Shown here one piece after another: positions 9,031 to 17,682 of a stretch of 64,000 nt of DNA; the stretch's first letter is position 1, and every line of letters starts with the position of its first letter. The position numbers and the translations under genes were made by a program. The DNA is taken from NCBI RefSeq assembly GCF_004363175.1, contig NZ_SNYR01000002.1:620001-684000 (forward strand), given 5' to 3'. The notes under the pieces were generated by a model, which saw only the letters and a program-made list of their open reading frames with translations, was not told the DNA's origin and did not search any database. Origin of the DNA: Maritalea mobilis (GTDB lineage: Bacteria; Pseudomonadota; Alphaproteobacteria; Rhizobiales; Devosiaceae).

Positions 9031-9873
9031 CTAGCCCTTCACGGAGCCAGCAGTGAGACCGGCGACCATATACCGTTGGAGGAACGGATATAGGCATAGA
9101 ACTGGCAAAATGCCGATTATGCTTGCGGCCATGACTTCATTCCAACGGGAAACGGAACCTGTTGCATAAGGGTATAGCCCCAAGGGCAAGGGCTGCATTT
9201 CGGGTTCCCAGAGGAACGCGAAAGACAGCACAAATTGCTGCGAGTAGGCGCCGATGAAGGTGGCGATGGCGACCACCACAATGCCGGGCATGGAAATGGG
9301 AATAATCACACGCCGCAGAATATAGAGCCGCGATGCGCCATCTACCCATGCGGCCTCTTCCAACTCGGGTGGAATTTTCATCATATATGAGCGCAACAGC
9401 CAGATGCCCGTTGGGATCAAAAAGGCAGCGCCCGGCACGATGACAGCCCAATAAGTATTCACCAGGCCTAACTTCAAGAAGATTTTGAACAAAGGCAGGA
9501 TCATCACGGTGGCACCGATCATGGTGACGGTCAAAAATCCGGTTAGAATGACGTCGCGGCCCTTAAACTCATACCGCGCGAAGGCCCAAGCCGCCGGGAT
9601 TACGGCGATCAAAGTCAGGATCGTGACGGACATACCGATAAAGAAGCTGTTCCAAATATAATGCCCAAGCAAGGGGATGCGTCGCCAGATCGAAAAATAG
9701 GCGTCAAAACTCATGCCCTCGGTAAAGACATGATAGGGAATAGAAACAATTTCGCGCCACGGCCGCAGCGACACCAAGAACGCTTCAAAGAATGGTGCAA
9801 GCATAAGGGATAGGAACACAAAGATGCCGAAATAGATGCCAATCGTTTCATACCATCTATATTTGTTGATCAT
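9031..9873 (-). CDS. Carbohydrate-type ABC transporter permease (MalG family), orphan
   Basis: 280 residues, six predicted membrane helices, normal for a MalG-like subunit. The cytoplasmic coupling motif EEAAWVDGASRLYILRRVIIP (an EAA loop) is intact, and the protein ends SVKG, typical of this group. Such permeases work as a heterodimer with a MalF-like partner, a solute-binding protein and an ATPase. None of these is in the flanking sequence: gcrA lies on one side and a CYTH protein on the other. Three bases upstream of its ATG a stop codon ends a short open frame that may be the tail of a lost upstream gene. Substrate unknown; possibly a relic of a deleted operon. Confidence 0.85.
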   Translation of the reverse strand: MINKYRWYETIGIYFGIFVFLSLMLAPFFEAFLVSLRPWREIVSIPYHVFTEGMSFDAYFSIWRRIPLLGHYIWNSFFIGMSVTILTLIAVIPAAWAFARYEFKGRDVILTGFLTVTMIGATVMILPLFKIFLKLGLVNTYWAVIVPGAAFLIPTGIWLLRSYMMKIPPELEEAAWVDGASRLYILRRVIIPISMPGIVVVAIATFIGAYSQQFVLSFAFLWEPEMQPLPLGLYPYATGSVSRWNEVMAASIIGILPVLCLYPFLQRYMVAGLTAGSVKG

Positions 9874-9876
9874 GCC

Positions 9877-10032
9877 CTACTCCCCAAATCTCCAATGCCG
9901 CAGAACATCCTCCCGTTCAACAGCATCCCACGCCCACTCTACCGAGCGTTTCAACTCTTCATCAATGCAATCAGATTTCCACCGAAGGGTGGCCGAATTC
10001 GCAGATGTAGTAAAGTTACATCGGAAATGGTT
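9877..10032 (-). other. Short open frame ending just before the orphan permease; possible remnant of an operon gene
   Basis: The minus-strand frame from 10032 to the TAG at 9879-9877 is open for 51 codons with no ATG. Its end reads like a protein C-terminus: acidic and aromatic, with VEWAWDAVEREDVLRHWRFG before the final Glu. The last codons contain GGGGAG, which is also the ribosome site of the permease (stop, three bases, ATG). This is what a translationally coupled upstream gene would leave behind after truncation. It may also be chance. The remaining bases up to 10181 hold only the ribosome site of the next gene. Confidence 0.3.
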
Positions 10033-10181
10033 TTAAATGGGTTACGGCGTTCGAATGAACAGAGATGGTTCGCTTTAGGCTCCAAGATTTAGCAGAATGA
10101 CAACCAATTTAACGGGTTTCCGGCTGGCAAATGGCAAACATCGCCACTATAAAAATTATATGATGAGAAGGGATTTTCTAA

Positions 10182-10784
10182 ATGCAGCAGCGCTCTGACC
10201 ACTTGGAAACCAAAGGCATGCTATGCGATCCCGGCGATCATTTTAAAGGGCGCTTCGAAGTGGAAAGAAAATTCCGTGTTGCGGATATTGCGTCTGTGAG
10301 AGAACGCCTTGAAGAGTTATCAGCCATTCCGTTTACCCTAGGCAATGCCGAAACTGACGTATTTCTTGATTTACCCGATGGACGACTTGAGGCTAACGGC
10401 CAATTTCATACTCTCCGGCGTATGCAACCTTCTGAACGTGTACTTTGGATTTCTAAAGGGCCGGCAAAAGACGAATGTGTGGCAATGGATCTTGCCAATT
10501 TTGATAAAGCACTCGCGATGTTAAAATCACTCGGCTTCATTGAGAAGCGACAAATACACAAGCGTCGAGATATTTACTTCATCGACAAATTTCACGTCAC
10601 GTTAGATCACGTAGAAGGTCTAGGTTCATTTGTTGAACTGGCAATAATGACTGACGATGAAGATTTGCTCCCCACGCTGCGTGACGAAGTGCAACAGACA
10701 GCAGTAGTGCTTAAGCTAACTAGCTATCCAGAGGAACATCTTTCTTACCGTGAGCTCCTATTTGGCTCAACAGATGGAAGATGA
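10182..10784 (+). CDS. CYTH-domain protein (class IV adenylate cyclase / thiamine-triphosphatase-like)
   Basis: 200 residues. CYTH proteins fold into a tunnel that binds triphosphates with divalent metal; members include CyaB-type adenylate cyclases and triphosphatases. The signature ExExK is seen as EVERKF near residue 27, and later blocks GPAKDE, HVTLDHVEGLGSFVELA and YPEEHLSYRELL follow the CyaB-like pattern. The ATG has GAAGGGA 9 bases upstream; a second Met at residue 13 could be used instead. It stands alone and converges on phoB, ending 13 bases from that stop. Exact reaction cannot be told from sequence. Confidence 0.75.
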   Translation: MQQRSDHLETKGMLCDPGDHFKGRFEVERKFRVADIASVRERLEELSAIPFTLGNAETDVFLDLPDGRLEANGQFHTLRRMQPSERVLWISKGPAKDECVAMDLANFDKALAMLKSLGFIEKRQIHKRRDIYFIDKFHVTLDHVEGLGSFVELAIMTDDEDLLPTLRDEVQQTAVVLKLTSYPEEHLSYRELLFGSTDGR

Positions 10785-10797
10785 CTTCCTTCAGCCT

Positions 10798-11496
10798 CTA
10801 AGCCGTGGCAAACTTTTCGTCGAACGAATAGCCAGCGCCGCGGACAGTGCGGATGGGGTCTTTGGAGCGGCCGCGGTTGATGGCTTTGCGGAGGCGGCCG
10901 ACGTGGACGTCTACGGTGCGTTCGTCCACATAGACATCGTGCCCCCAAACGCCATCAAGCAATTGTTCGCGCGAGTAAACGCGGCCGGGATTTTGCATGA
11001 GATATTCAAGCAAGCGATATTCGGTTGGGCCAAGATGCACTTCGCGACCTGAGCGGCGCACGCGGTGGGTTTCGCGGTCCAATTCGATGTCGCCAGCGGT
11101 GAGGCTTTGGGCGGTTAGATGTGGGTTTGATCGGCGCAGCAGCGCTTTCACACGAGCCAGCAATTCAGGCACGGAGAAAGGTTTCACCACATAATCATCT
11201 GCCCCGGTGGCAAGACCGCGCACGCGCTCTTCTTCTTCGCCACGGGCGGTCATCATAATGATGGGTGTGCGGGCCGTTTCTTCGCGCGTGCGCCAGCGGC
11301 GGCACAGCTCGATGCCGGAAAGACCAGGCAACATCCAATCGAGCAAAATAAGGTCAGGCACCTCTTCGCGCATGATCAAAGCTGCTTCATCACCACTTTC
11401 CGCTGCAGAGACTTTATAGCCCTCAGCTTCCAGATTATAGCGCAGCATTAAAGCCAGATCGGCTTCATCTTCGACGATCAGGATATGGGGAGACAT
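10798..11496 (-). CDS. phoB: Phosphate regulon response regulator PhoB
   Basis: 232 residues. Receiver domain with acidic pocket EDEAD at about 9-13, phosphoacceptor aspartate in LILLDWMLPG and lysine in VVKPFS. The C-terminal winged helix contains GPTEYRLLEYLMQNPGRVYS and RTVDVHVGRLRKAI, as in OmpR/PhoB proteins. When phosphorylated by PhoR it binds PHO boxes such as the one at 17597. Last gene of the run pstS-pstC-pstA-pstB-phoU-phoB, 24 bases after phoU, so it should be autoregulated through pstS transcription. Confidence 0.96.
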   Translation of the reverse strand: MSPHILIVEDEADLALMLRYNLEAEGYKVSAAESGDEAALIMREEVPDLILLDWMLPGLSGIELCRRWRTREETARTPIIMMTARGEEEERVRGLATGADDYVVKPFSVPELLARVKALLRRSNPHLTAQSLTAGDIELDRETHRVRRSGREVHLGPTEYRLLEYLMQNPGRVYSREQLLDGVWGHDVYVDERTVDVHVGRLRKAINRGRSKDPIRTVRGAGYSFDEKFATA

Positions 11497-11520
11497 GGGC
11501 CCAACCTCACAATTTTCAAC

Positions 11521-12225
11521 TTATCCCAGAGAGACTTTACCGCTCTCAATATCGTTATAAAGATTGCCACCTGTTTCCAGATAATAGGCAGCTTCCGCGA
11601 TATTGGTGGCGTGGTCGCCTGCGCGTTCCAAGTTTTTGGCGCAGAACAACAAGTGGGTGCAATCGGTGATGTTGCGTGGATCTTCCATCATATAGGTAAG
11701 GAATTCACGGAACAATGAGATGTAAAGCGAGTCCACTTCATCATCACGACGGCAAACATCGATCGCGATTTTTGAATCCCGCGCGGTGAATGCGTCCAAT
11801 GCGCGTTTGACTTGCTGCAATGACAAATCAGACATATGGCGCACACCATTATAAAGCTGCTTAGACACGCGCTGGCTATCAATATGCAATGTACGGCGCG
11901 ACAGGTTTTTGGCGATGTCACCAATGCGCTCCAAATCGTTTGCCACGTGAATGGCGGAAACGATGTGGCGCAAATCCCCAGCCATTGGCTGGCGGCGTGC
12001 GATCATGGATACAGCCTGCTCATCAATCAAGCGCTGCATGTTGTCGACGCGTTTATCGGCCTGCGCTGTTTGCTTGGCCAATTCATGATCTACCCGCACC
12101 AGCGCTTGCGTGGCGTTGGTGATTGCCACCTCAACCATGCCGCCCATTTCAGAAATGGCACGAGTCAAAGATGTCAATTCATCTTCGTAGGAAGTGACGA
12201 TATGTTCGTTATCTGGTGTTGCCAT
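11521..12225 (-). CDS. phoU: Phosphate signalling protein PhoU
   Basis: 234 residues, normal length. PhoU links the Pst transporter to PhoR and damps the Pho response when phosphate is plentiful. Two helical repeats are visible with the family's metal-binding type motifs: DLRHIVSAIHVANDLERIGD in the first half and CAKNLERAGDHATNIAE in the second. 75 bases after pstB, 24 before phoB. Confidence 0.96.
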   Translation of the reverse strand: MATPDNEHIVTSYEDELTSLTRAISEMGGMVEVAITNATQALVRVDHELAKQTAQADKRVDNMQRLIDEQAVSMIARRQPMAGDLRHIVSAIHVANDLERIGDIAKNLSRRTLHIDSQRVSKQLYNGVRHMSDLSLQQVKRALDAFTARDSKIAIDVCRRDDEVDSLYISLFREFLTYMMEDPRNITDCTHLLFCAKNLERAGDHATNIAEAAYYLETGGNLYNDIESGKVSLG

Positions 12226-12300
12226 TGTTATATCTTTCGCCGCTAGTGCTTAGTGCCGCTTTTGGGAAACGTTATCACAACGTCCCACGCGCTTTAATTA

Positions 12301-13116
12301 TTACCCGATACGTCCGGTGATGTAATCTTGGGTCTTTTTGTTGATCGGGTTGGTAAAAATCTGATCGGTTGGGCCTTCTTCAATCAATTTTCCGAGGTGG
12401 AAAAAGGCTGTTTTCTGGCTTACCCGCGCAGCTTGCTGCATAGAGTGCGTTACGATCACGATGGTGAAGTTGGCGCGCAATTCGTCGATCAGTTCTTCAA
12501 TGATTGCGGTGGCGATGGGGTCAAGCGCAGAACATGGCTCATCCATCAACAACACTTCCGGCTGGGTGGCAATGGCGCGTGCAATGCACAAACGCTGCTG
12601 CTGACCGCCAGAAAGGCCAGTGCCCGGCTGGTCCAAACGGTCTTTCACTTCTTCCCAAAGGCCAGCGCGGCGCAAGGAAGAGGTGACCAATTCGTCCAAC
12701 TCGTCTTTGGTGCGGGTCATGCCATGAATGCGCGGGCCATAGGCCACGTTTTCATAGATGCTTTTTGGGAATGGGTTTGGCTTTTGAAACACCATGCCCA
12801 CACGCGCACGCAATTCCACAACGTCGATGTTTTTGTCGTAAATATCTTGCTCGTCCAGCATGATATTGCCAGTGACTTTACATACATCGATGGTGTCGTT
12901 CATGCGGTTCAAGCAGCGCAAGAATGTGGACTTACCGCAGCCAGAAGGGCCAATCAACGAAATCACTTGGTTTTCGTAGATGTTCAAATCCACATCAAAC
13001 AGCGCTTGCTTTTCGCCGTAAAACACGTTGACGCCGTTGCCGCTCATTTTCACCTTACCGGTGTTCACAGCGGGAGCTTTTGCTGCGGTGGCGGCCATAT
13101 TTGCTTCTACACTCAT
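12301..13116 (-). CDS. pstB: Phosphate ABC transporter ATP-binding protein
   Basis: 271 residues. ATPase of the high-affinity phosphate importer. Walker [13 protein letters not shown], signature [16 protein letters not shown] and Walker [14 protein letters not shown] are intact, followed by the switch histidine in THSMQQA. The N-terminus carries about 20 extra Ala-rich residues before the ABC fold, so a downstream start is possible. It sits between pstA and phoU. Confidence 0.96.
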   Translation of the reverse strand: MSVEANMAATAAKAPAVNTGKVKMSGNGVNVFYGEKQALFDVDLNIYENQVISLIGPSGCGKSTFLRCLNRMNDTIDVCKVTGNIMLDEQDIYDKNIDVVELRARVGMVFQKPNPFPKSIYENVAYGPRIHGMTRTKDELDELVTSSLRRAGLWEEVKDRLDQPGTGLSGGQQQRLCIARAIATQPEVLLMDEPCSALDPIATAIIEELIDELRANFTIVIVTHSMQQAARVSQKTAFFHLGKLIEEGPTDQIFTNPINKKTQDYITGRIG

Positions 13117-13154
13117 TCTCTACCTCAATATGCTTGGTTCAACCGAATATCGGC

Positions 13155-14987
13155 CTACCAACGGCGTTCGAAACGTTTGCGCAGCACGACAGCAAGCGCG
13201 TTCATGGTGATCAAGAACCCGAGCAAAACCATAATCGCGGCAGATGTGCGCTGTTGGAATGCTGGTTCTGGGAAATCTGCCCACATAAAGATTTGCACGG
13301 GCAACACGGTGGACGGATCAGAAAAGCCCATCGGGATATCCACCACAAAGGCCACCATGCCGATCATCAATAGCGGCGCTGTTTCGCCCAAGGCTTGCGC
13401 CATGCCAATGATTGTGCCGGTGAGAATGCCTGGCATGGCCAAAGGCAACACATGGTGCACCACTGTTTGCAAGCGAGAGGCGCCAATGCCCAAAGCGGCT
13501 TCACGGATGGATGGCGGCACAGCGCGCAAAGCGGCCCGCGATGCGATGATGATGGTTGGTAAGGTCATCAAGGCCAACACCATACCACCCACATATGGGG
13601 CGGAGCGATCCAACTCGAAATAGTTGAGGAACACGGCCAAGCCAAGCAAACCAAACACAATGGACGGCACCGCAGCCAAATTGTTGATGTTCACCTCAAT
13701 CAAGGTGGTCCAACGGTTTTTCGGCGCAAACTCTTCCAAGTAAATCGCAGCGGCCACACCCAATGGGAATGACAAAAGCAAAGTGATGATCAAGGTGAGC
13801 GCGGAACCAACCGCAGCACCCAACACACCCGCCATTTCAGGCTCACGGCTGGCGCCGCGGGTGAAGAAGATGGTGTTCAAGCCAGAGCGAACAAAGCCGC
13901 GCTCAACCAACTCATCTGTCCACACAATTTCTTGGTCAGTGAATTTGCGGTTTGCCTCTGGCACTTCCAACACGCGGATGGACCATTGGCTGGCATCAAG
14001 TGAGGTCACAGCTTCATCAAGCGGGAGATATTGCTCAACATTGGCGGTTGTTGAGGTGACTTTTTGCACCTTCAACACTGCGCCATCGGCATAAACCAAC
14101 ACTGACATCATTTCGCCTGTGAGGTCTTCGCCCAGACCAGGGTTGGCCACACGACTTTCAATGTTGGTGATTTGCTCTTCAAGTTGCTTAATACGCGCTT
14201 CAAGCACGGTGATGTCAGACTCCGAGCGTTCCAACTCTGCTTCCAAACGCGACTTCACATTGGCGTTGGTTTCGGCAGGAATGCGCTCTTGCAGCGCTTT
14301 GATGTCGCCGCGCGTTTTGTTGAGTGACAATTGCAAGCCAGACTGTTGGGCCCGCAATGTTGCTTCTTGTGCTCTCAATGTGTCTTTGGCACGGGACAAC
14401 GCATCTGCAAATACGTCCTGATCTGCGATCAAGCGCATGCCATTTTCACCGCGCTCCACCCGCAAGGCACCGCGGCCTTCAATGGTGTAGTCGCTGGTGA
14501 TCTGGCCTTTAAGATAAAGGTCTGCAAAGTCAGAGATTGGCACTTCCAAGCGCTTGTTGGTGCCCAGCACATCTGGCTCGTTCAACACTTGCTGACGCAG
14601 ATAAACAGAAGCACCAGATGACAAAAGGCCACCCAATGTGCGCCGCTCGCTGCGGCCCGTTACGGTTGGGAATTGTTCGCGAATGGCATCGCGCACCACA
14701 GCGTCATAATTGGCTTTGCGCAAGCTTTCGGCAGTGCCATCATAGTCCAGCTTTTCCTTAGTCAATTCGAACGGCAAATTGACAAAGTTAAAGGTGAAAG
14801 CGGGCAAGCCCTGAAACACCACAGTTGAAAGCAACAACAGCAAGAACGCTACTGAAACCCCAATGGCAGACCGGCCTAGCCATTTAAAGATGGACTCGCC
14901 GCGATAGCGTTTCGCCAAACGTTGGCGCGCACCTTCGCTGGTATGGATCGAGACGTGTTCCACGTTGCCACCTGCTAAATCAGTCAT
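13155..14987 (-). CDS. pstA: Phosphate ABC transporter permease PstA with enlarged periplasmic coiled-coil domain
   Basis: 610 residues from the chosen start MTDLAGG, which has GAGAG 7 bases upstream and overlaps the pstC stop by 8 bases; a start 12 codons earlier is open. The C-terminal 220 or so residues are the usual permease with the EAA-type loop REAALGIGASRLQTV. Before it lies a first membrane helix (about 41-60) and over 300 periplasmic residues. Alphaproteobacterial PstA proteins often carry an N-terminal domain (DUF3333), but here a heptad-like, charged coiled coil at about 195-280 makes the protein much longer than the roughly 280-440 residues I would expect. Function of the extra domain unknown. 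Confidence 0.92.
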   Translation of the reverse strand: MTDLAGGNVEHVSIHTSEGARQRLAKRYRGESIFKWLGRSAIGVSVAFLLLLLSTVVFQGLPAFTFNFVNLPFELTKEKLDYDGTAESLRKANYDAVVRDAIREQFPTVTGRSERRTLGGLLSSGASVYLRQQVLNEPDVLGTNKRLEVPISDFADLYLKGQITSDYTIEGRGALRVERGENGMRLIADQDVFADALSRAKDTLRAQEATLRAQQSGLQLSLNKTRGDIKALQERIPAETNANVKSRLEAELERSESDITVLEARIKQLEEQITNIESRVANPGLGEDLTGEMMSVLVYADGAVLKVQKVTSTTANVEQYLPLDEAVTSLDASQWSIRVLEVPEANRKFTDQEIVWTDELVERGFVRSGLNTIFFTRGASREPEMAGVLGAAVGSALTLIITLLLSFPLGVAAAIYLEEFAPKNRWTTLIEVNINNLAAVPSIVFGLLGLAVFLNYFELDRSAPYVGGMVLALMTLPTIIIASRAALRAVPPSIREAALGIGASRLQTVVHHVLPLAMPGILTGTIIGMAQALGETAPLLMIGMVAFVVDIPMGFSDPSTVLPVQIFMWADFPEPAFQQRTSAAIMVLLGFLITMNALAVVLRKRFERRW

Positions 14988-16371
14988 ATTGCTCTCGATA
15001 TTTCTGGATAACCCGAAGCGCAATGACGTTCAAAAGCAGAGTAACGCAAAACAGCACCAAGCCCAAGGCAAAGGCCGCAAGTGTTTTTGCACTATCAAAC
15101 TCTTGGTCACCCACAAGAAGGGTTACAATTTGTACAGTTACCGTGGTGACCGCTTCAAGGGGGTTCACGGTCATGTTTGCGGAAAGGCCAGCAGCCATCA
15201 CCACGATCATGGTTTCACCAATGGCGCGGGAGATGGCGAGCATTAAAGCAGAAACAATGCCCGGCAATGCGGCTGGCAGAATAACGCGGCGAATGGTTTC
15301 AGACTTGGTGGCACCAAGGCCAGCCGAGCCATCGCGCAAGCTTTGCGGCACAGAGTTGATCACATCGTCAGACAGTGACGACACGAATGGAATGATCATG
15401 ATGCCCATCACCAAACCAGCGGCCAATGCACTTTCAGATGACACGGAAATGCCGATTGCATCGCCCGTGTTGCGGAAGAATGGCGCAACGGTGAGCGCGG
15501 CAAAGAAGCCATAAACCACGGTTGGGATACCGGCCAAGATTTCCAAGATCGGCTTGGCTGTTGCGCGCACTTTTGGTGACGCATAATCAGATAGGTAAAT
15601 CGCGGACATAAGGCCAATCGGCGCTGCCACGATGATAGCGATTGCGGTGATCAGCAATGTGCCTGCGAAAACCGGGATTGCGCCAAATACTTCTGAATTT
15701 CGATCGGTCGCTTCTGCGCCCACGCCTTCAAACGCGCTTTGCGGGCTCCAGTGCGTGCCGAACAAGAAGTCCAAGAAGTTCACTTTTTGGAAGAAGTTGA
15801 TGCTTTCGAAAATCAATGAAAGCACGATGCCGATGGTTGTGAGGATCGCTACGCCAGATGCGGCGATCAACACAGCCATCACTGTTTTTTCAACAAACTG
15901 GCGGGCGCGCAATTCTTGCTTGATGGCGCGCACGGCAAACCAGCTGCCCACAACAACCAACGCCGCGACGATCACTTGCACCAGCAAAGCTGCGGTGGCC
16001 ACAAAACCGCGATAATGCTCAACCGCCGCCACTTCCAGCGCGGCCAGCGAGCTCAAATCTGCCCGATCAGCGAATGAGCGCATATTGCGCAAAAGCGCCT
16101 GCTGCTCAATTGTCGCCAAATTAGCAAAATCCGCCCCTAGCTGGGCGGTGACATAGGCGTTGATCAAATAGCGAGAGAATAAAAGCCAGGTCAAAAACAC
16201 CAGCACCGCGGGCACGAGGCCGCAAATCATGACGAAGGCGCCATGAAAGCCGGGTTTTGAGTGGAGAATTGTTGCATCACCACCAACTGTGGTGACAGCA
16301 CGAGAGCGGCCAATATAAAAAAGCGCGCATGCGGTTAAAACCAAAATGAGTACGAAGAACCAGCCTTGCAC
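14980..16371 (-). CDS. pstC: Phosphate ABC transporter permease PstC
   Basis: 463 residues. Pairs with PstA to form the phosphate channel. The N-terminal part adds two or three membrane helices and a periplasmic loop before the permease core, a form common in Rhizobiales and longer than the enteric protein. The core shows PIGLMSAIYLSDYASPKVR and the coupling loop LRDGSAGLGATKSETIRRVI. Stop codon overlaps the pstA start (ATGACTGA). 93 bases after pstS. Confidence 0.94.
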   Translation of the reverse strand: MQGWFFVLILVLTACALFYIGRSRAVTTVGGDATILHSKPGFHGAFVMICGLVPAVLVFLTWLLFSRYLINAYVTAQLGADFANLATIEQQALLRNMRSFADRADLSSLAALEVAAVEHYRGFVATAALLVQVIVAALVVVGSWFAVRAIKQELRARQFVEKTVMAVLIAASGVAILTTIGIVLSLIFESINFFQKVNFLDFLFGTHWSPQSAFEGVGAEATDRNSEVFGAIPVFAGTLLITAIAIIVAAPIGLMSAIYLSDYASPKVRATAKPILEILAGIPTVVYGFFAALTVAPFFRNTGDAIGISVSSESALAAGLVMGIMIIPFVSSLSDDVINSVPQSLRDGSAGLGATKSETIRRVILPAALPGIVSALMLAISRAIGETMIVVMAAGLSANMTVNPLEAVTTVTVQIVTLLVGDQEFDSAKTLAAFALGLVLFCVTLLLNVIALRVIQKYREQYD

Positions 16372-16464
16372 CTTGCCACCCCGTTTTTAATCATTGATGC
16401 CCCTTAAGAGCATATAGGCCGCCCCGGGAAAAGCCCCGAGGCGACGCTTATTCAGTGAAAAGAT

Positions 16465-17466
16465 TTACATCTTTTCTGCAGCAACCAAGTTTTCAGCGTC
16501 TGCTTTGAACTTTTCGCGAGATTCAGCTGGCAATGGGATCAAGCCTTTTTCAGTCAAGTAACCCTCATCACCCCAAGCAGCTTCTGAAGTGAATTCAGCA
16601 ACATATTCTTGGATACCTGGGATCACGCCAACATGCTCTTTCTTCACGTAGAAGTAGAGTGAGCGAGAAACTGGGTAGTCGCCATCTGCAATGGCATCAA
16701 ATGTTGGCTCTACGCCATCAACAGTTGCGCCTTTGATTTTGTCAGCGTTTTGGTCAAGGAAAGAGAAACCGAAGATGCCAACAGCAGCTGGGTTTGCTTC
16801 AAGCTTTTGAACGATCAAGTTGTCGTTCTCGCCAGCGTCGATGAACGCGCCATCTTCACGGATTTCGCCACAAGCATCTTCTTCGATGCCTTCTTGACAA
16901 GATTCTTCCATCACCAATTCAACAAAGGCGTCACGTGTGCCAGAGGTTGGAGGAGGACCAAGAACCTCGATTTTTGTTGCAGGCAATGAAGGGTCAATGT
17001 CTGACCAGTTCATGTATGGGTTTGCAACAACTTGGCCGTCAACAACAACGTTTTTAGCCAAAGCAGCAAAGATTTGCTCGCGGCTAATTGCCAAGTCAGC
17101 ACCTGACTTTGCACCAGCCAATACGATACCGTCGAAACCAACTTTAACTTCAACTGGAGTGGCGCCATTGGCCAAGCAGTTGTCGATTTCTGAGTTTTTA
17201 ATACGACGTGATGCGTTGGTGATGTCTGGTGTGCCTTCGCCTACACCTTCACAGAACAGCTTCAAGCCACCGCCTGAACCAGTTGATTCAACAACAGGTG
17301 TTGGGAAGTCAGATGTTTGACCGAAACGCTCAGCAACCGCTGTTGCGAATGGAAATACTGTTGAAGAACCAACGATTGAGATTTGGTCACGTGCTTGTGC
17401 ACCAGTTGCGGCAACTGAGCCTGCAACAACCAAAGCAGCAACGCTTGCATATTGGGCGAATTTCAT
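16465..17466 (-). CDS. pstS: Periplasmic phosphate-binding protein
   Basis: 333 residues starting MKFAQYASVAALVVAGSVAA, a signal peptide with probable cleavage after AQA. An in-frame ATG 12 codons earlier was rejected because the chosen one has GAGGATG just upstream and begins the signal peptide. The mature protein starts RDQISIVGSSTVFPF, the phosphate-binding loop of PstS, and has STGSGGG and the block PTSGTRDAF. Delivers phosphate to PstCA. First gene of the pst operon, with a PHO box about 130 bases upstream. Confidence 0.96.
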   Translation of the reverse strand: MKFAQYASVAALVVAGSVAATGAQARDQISIVGSSTVFPFATAVAERFGQTSDFPTPVVESTGSGGGLKLFCEGVGEGTPDITNASRRIKNSEIDNCLANGATPVEVKVGFDGIVLAGAKSGADLAISREQIFAALAKNVVVDGQVVANPYMNWSDIDPSLPATKIEVLGPPPTSGTRDAFVELVMEESCQEGIEEDACGEIREDGAFIDAGENDNLIVQKLEANPAAVGIFGFSFLDQNADKIKGATVDGVEPTFDAIADGDYPVSRSLYFYVKKEHVGVIPGIQEYVAEFTSEAAWGDEGYLTEKGLIPLPAESREKFKADAENLVAAEKM

Positions 17467-17596
17467 AATGTCATCCTCTTTAGAGCTTGCACTCAAATTC
17501 ATTTTTCACGTCGGGCAACCAGTTTTTGCTGCTGGCCGTTTCCTCCCGATCTGCGGGCACCCTATTGCTCTGCGCTAATGGTTTTATGTCTTTTAA

Positions 17597-17614
17597 ATGA
17601 CAATTAGATGACAA
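17597..17614 (-). promoter_or_regulatory. PHO box (PhoB binding site) upstream of pstS
   Basis: On the minus strand TTGTCATCTAATTGTCAT: two direct heptamers TTGTCAT separated by 4 bases, the classic PHO-box layout. A third, weaker copy (AAGACAT) follows after another 4 bases. It lies between phoR and pstS, so it would drive the pst-phoUB genes when PhoB is phosphorylated. Confidence 0.9.
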
Positions 17615-17682
17615 CACAAACTATTGATAAAAAACAGCTTTTCAGGACGCACTCTGTGCAAAAACATTGAAGATGACACATT

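Noticed and set aside
12328-13623. Plus-strand open frame of 431 codons
   Set aside because: Lies opposite pstB and the end of pstA, whose motifs are intact; composition (His-, Gln-rich) is that of an antisense shadow.
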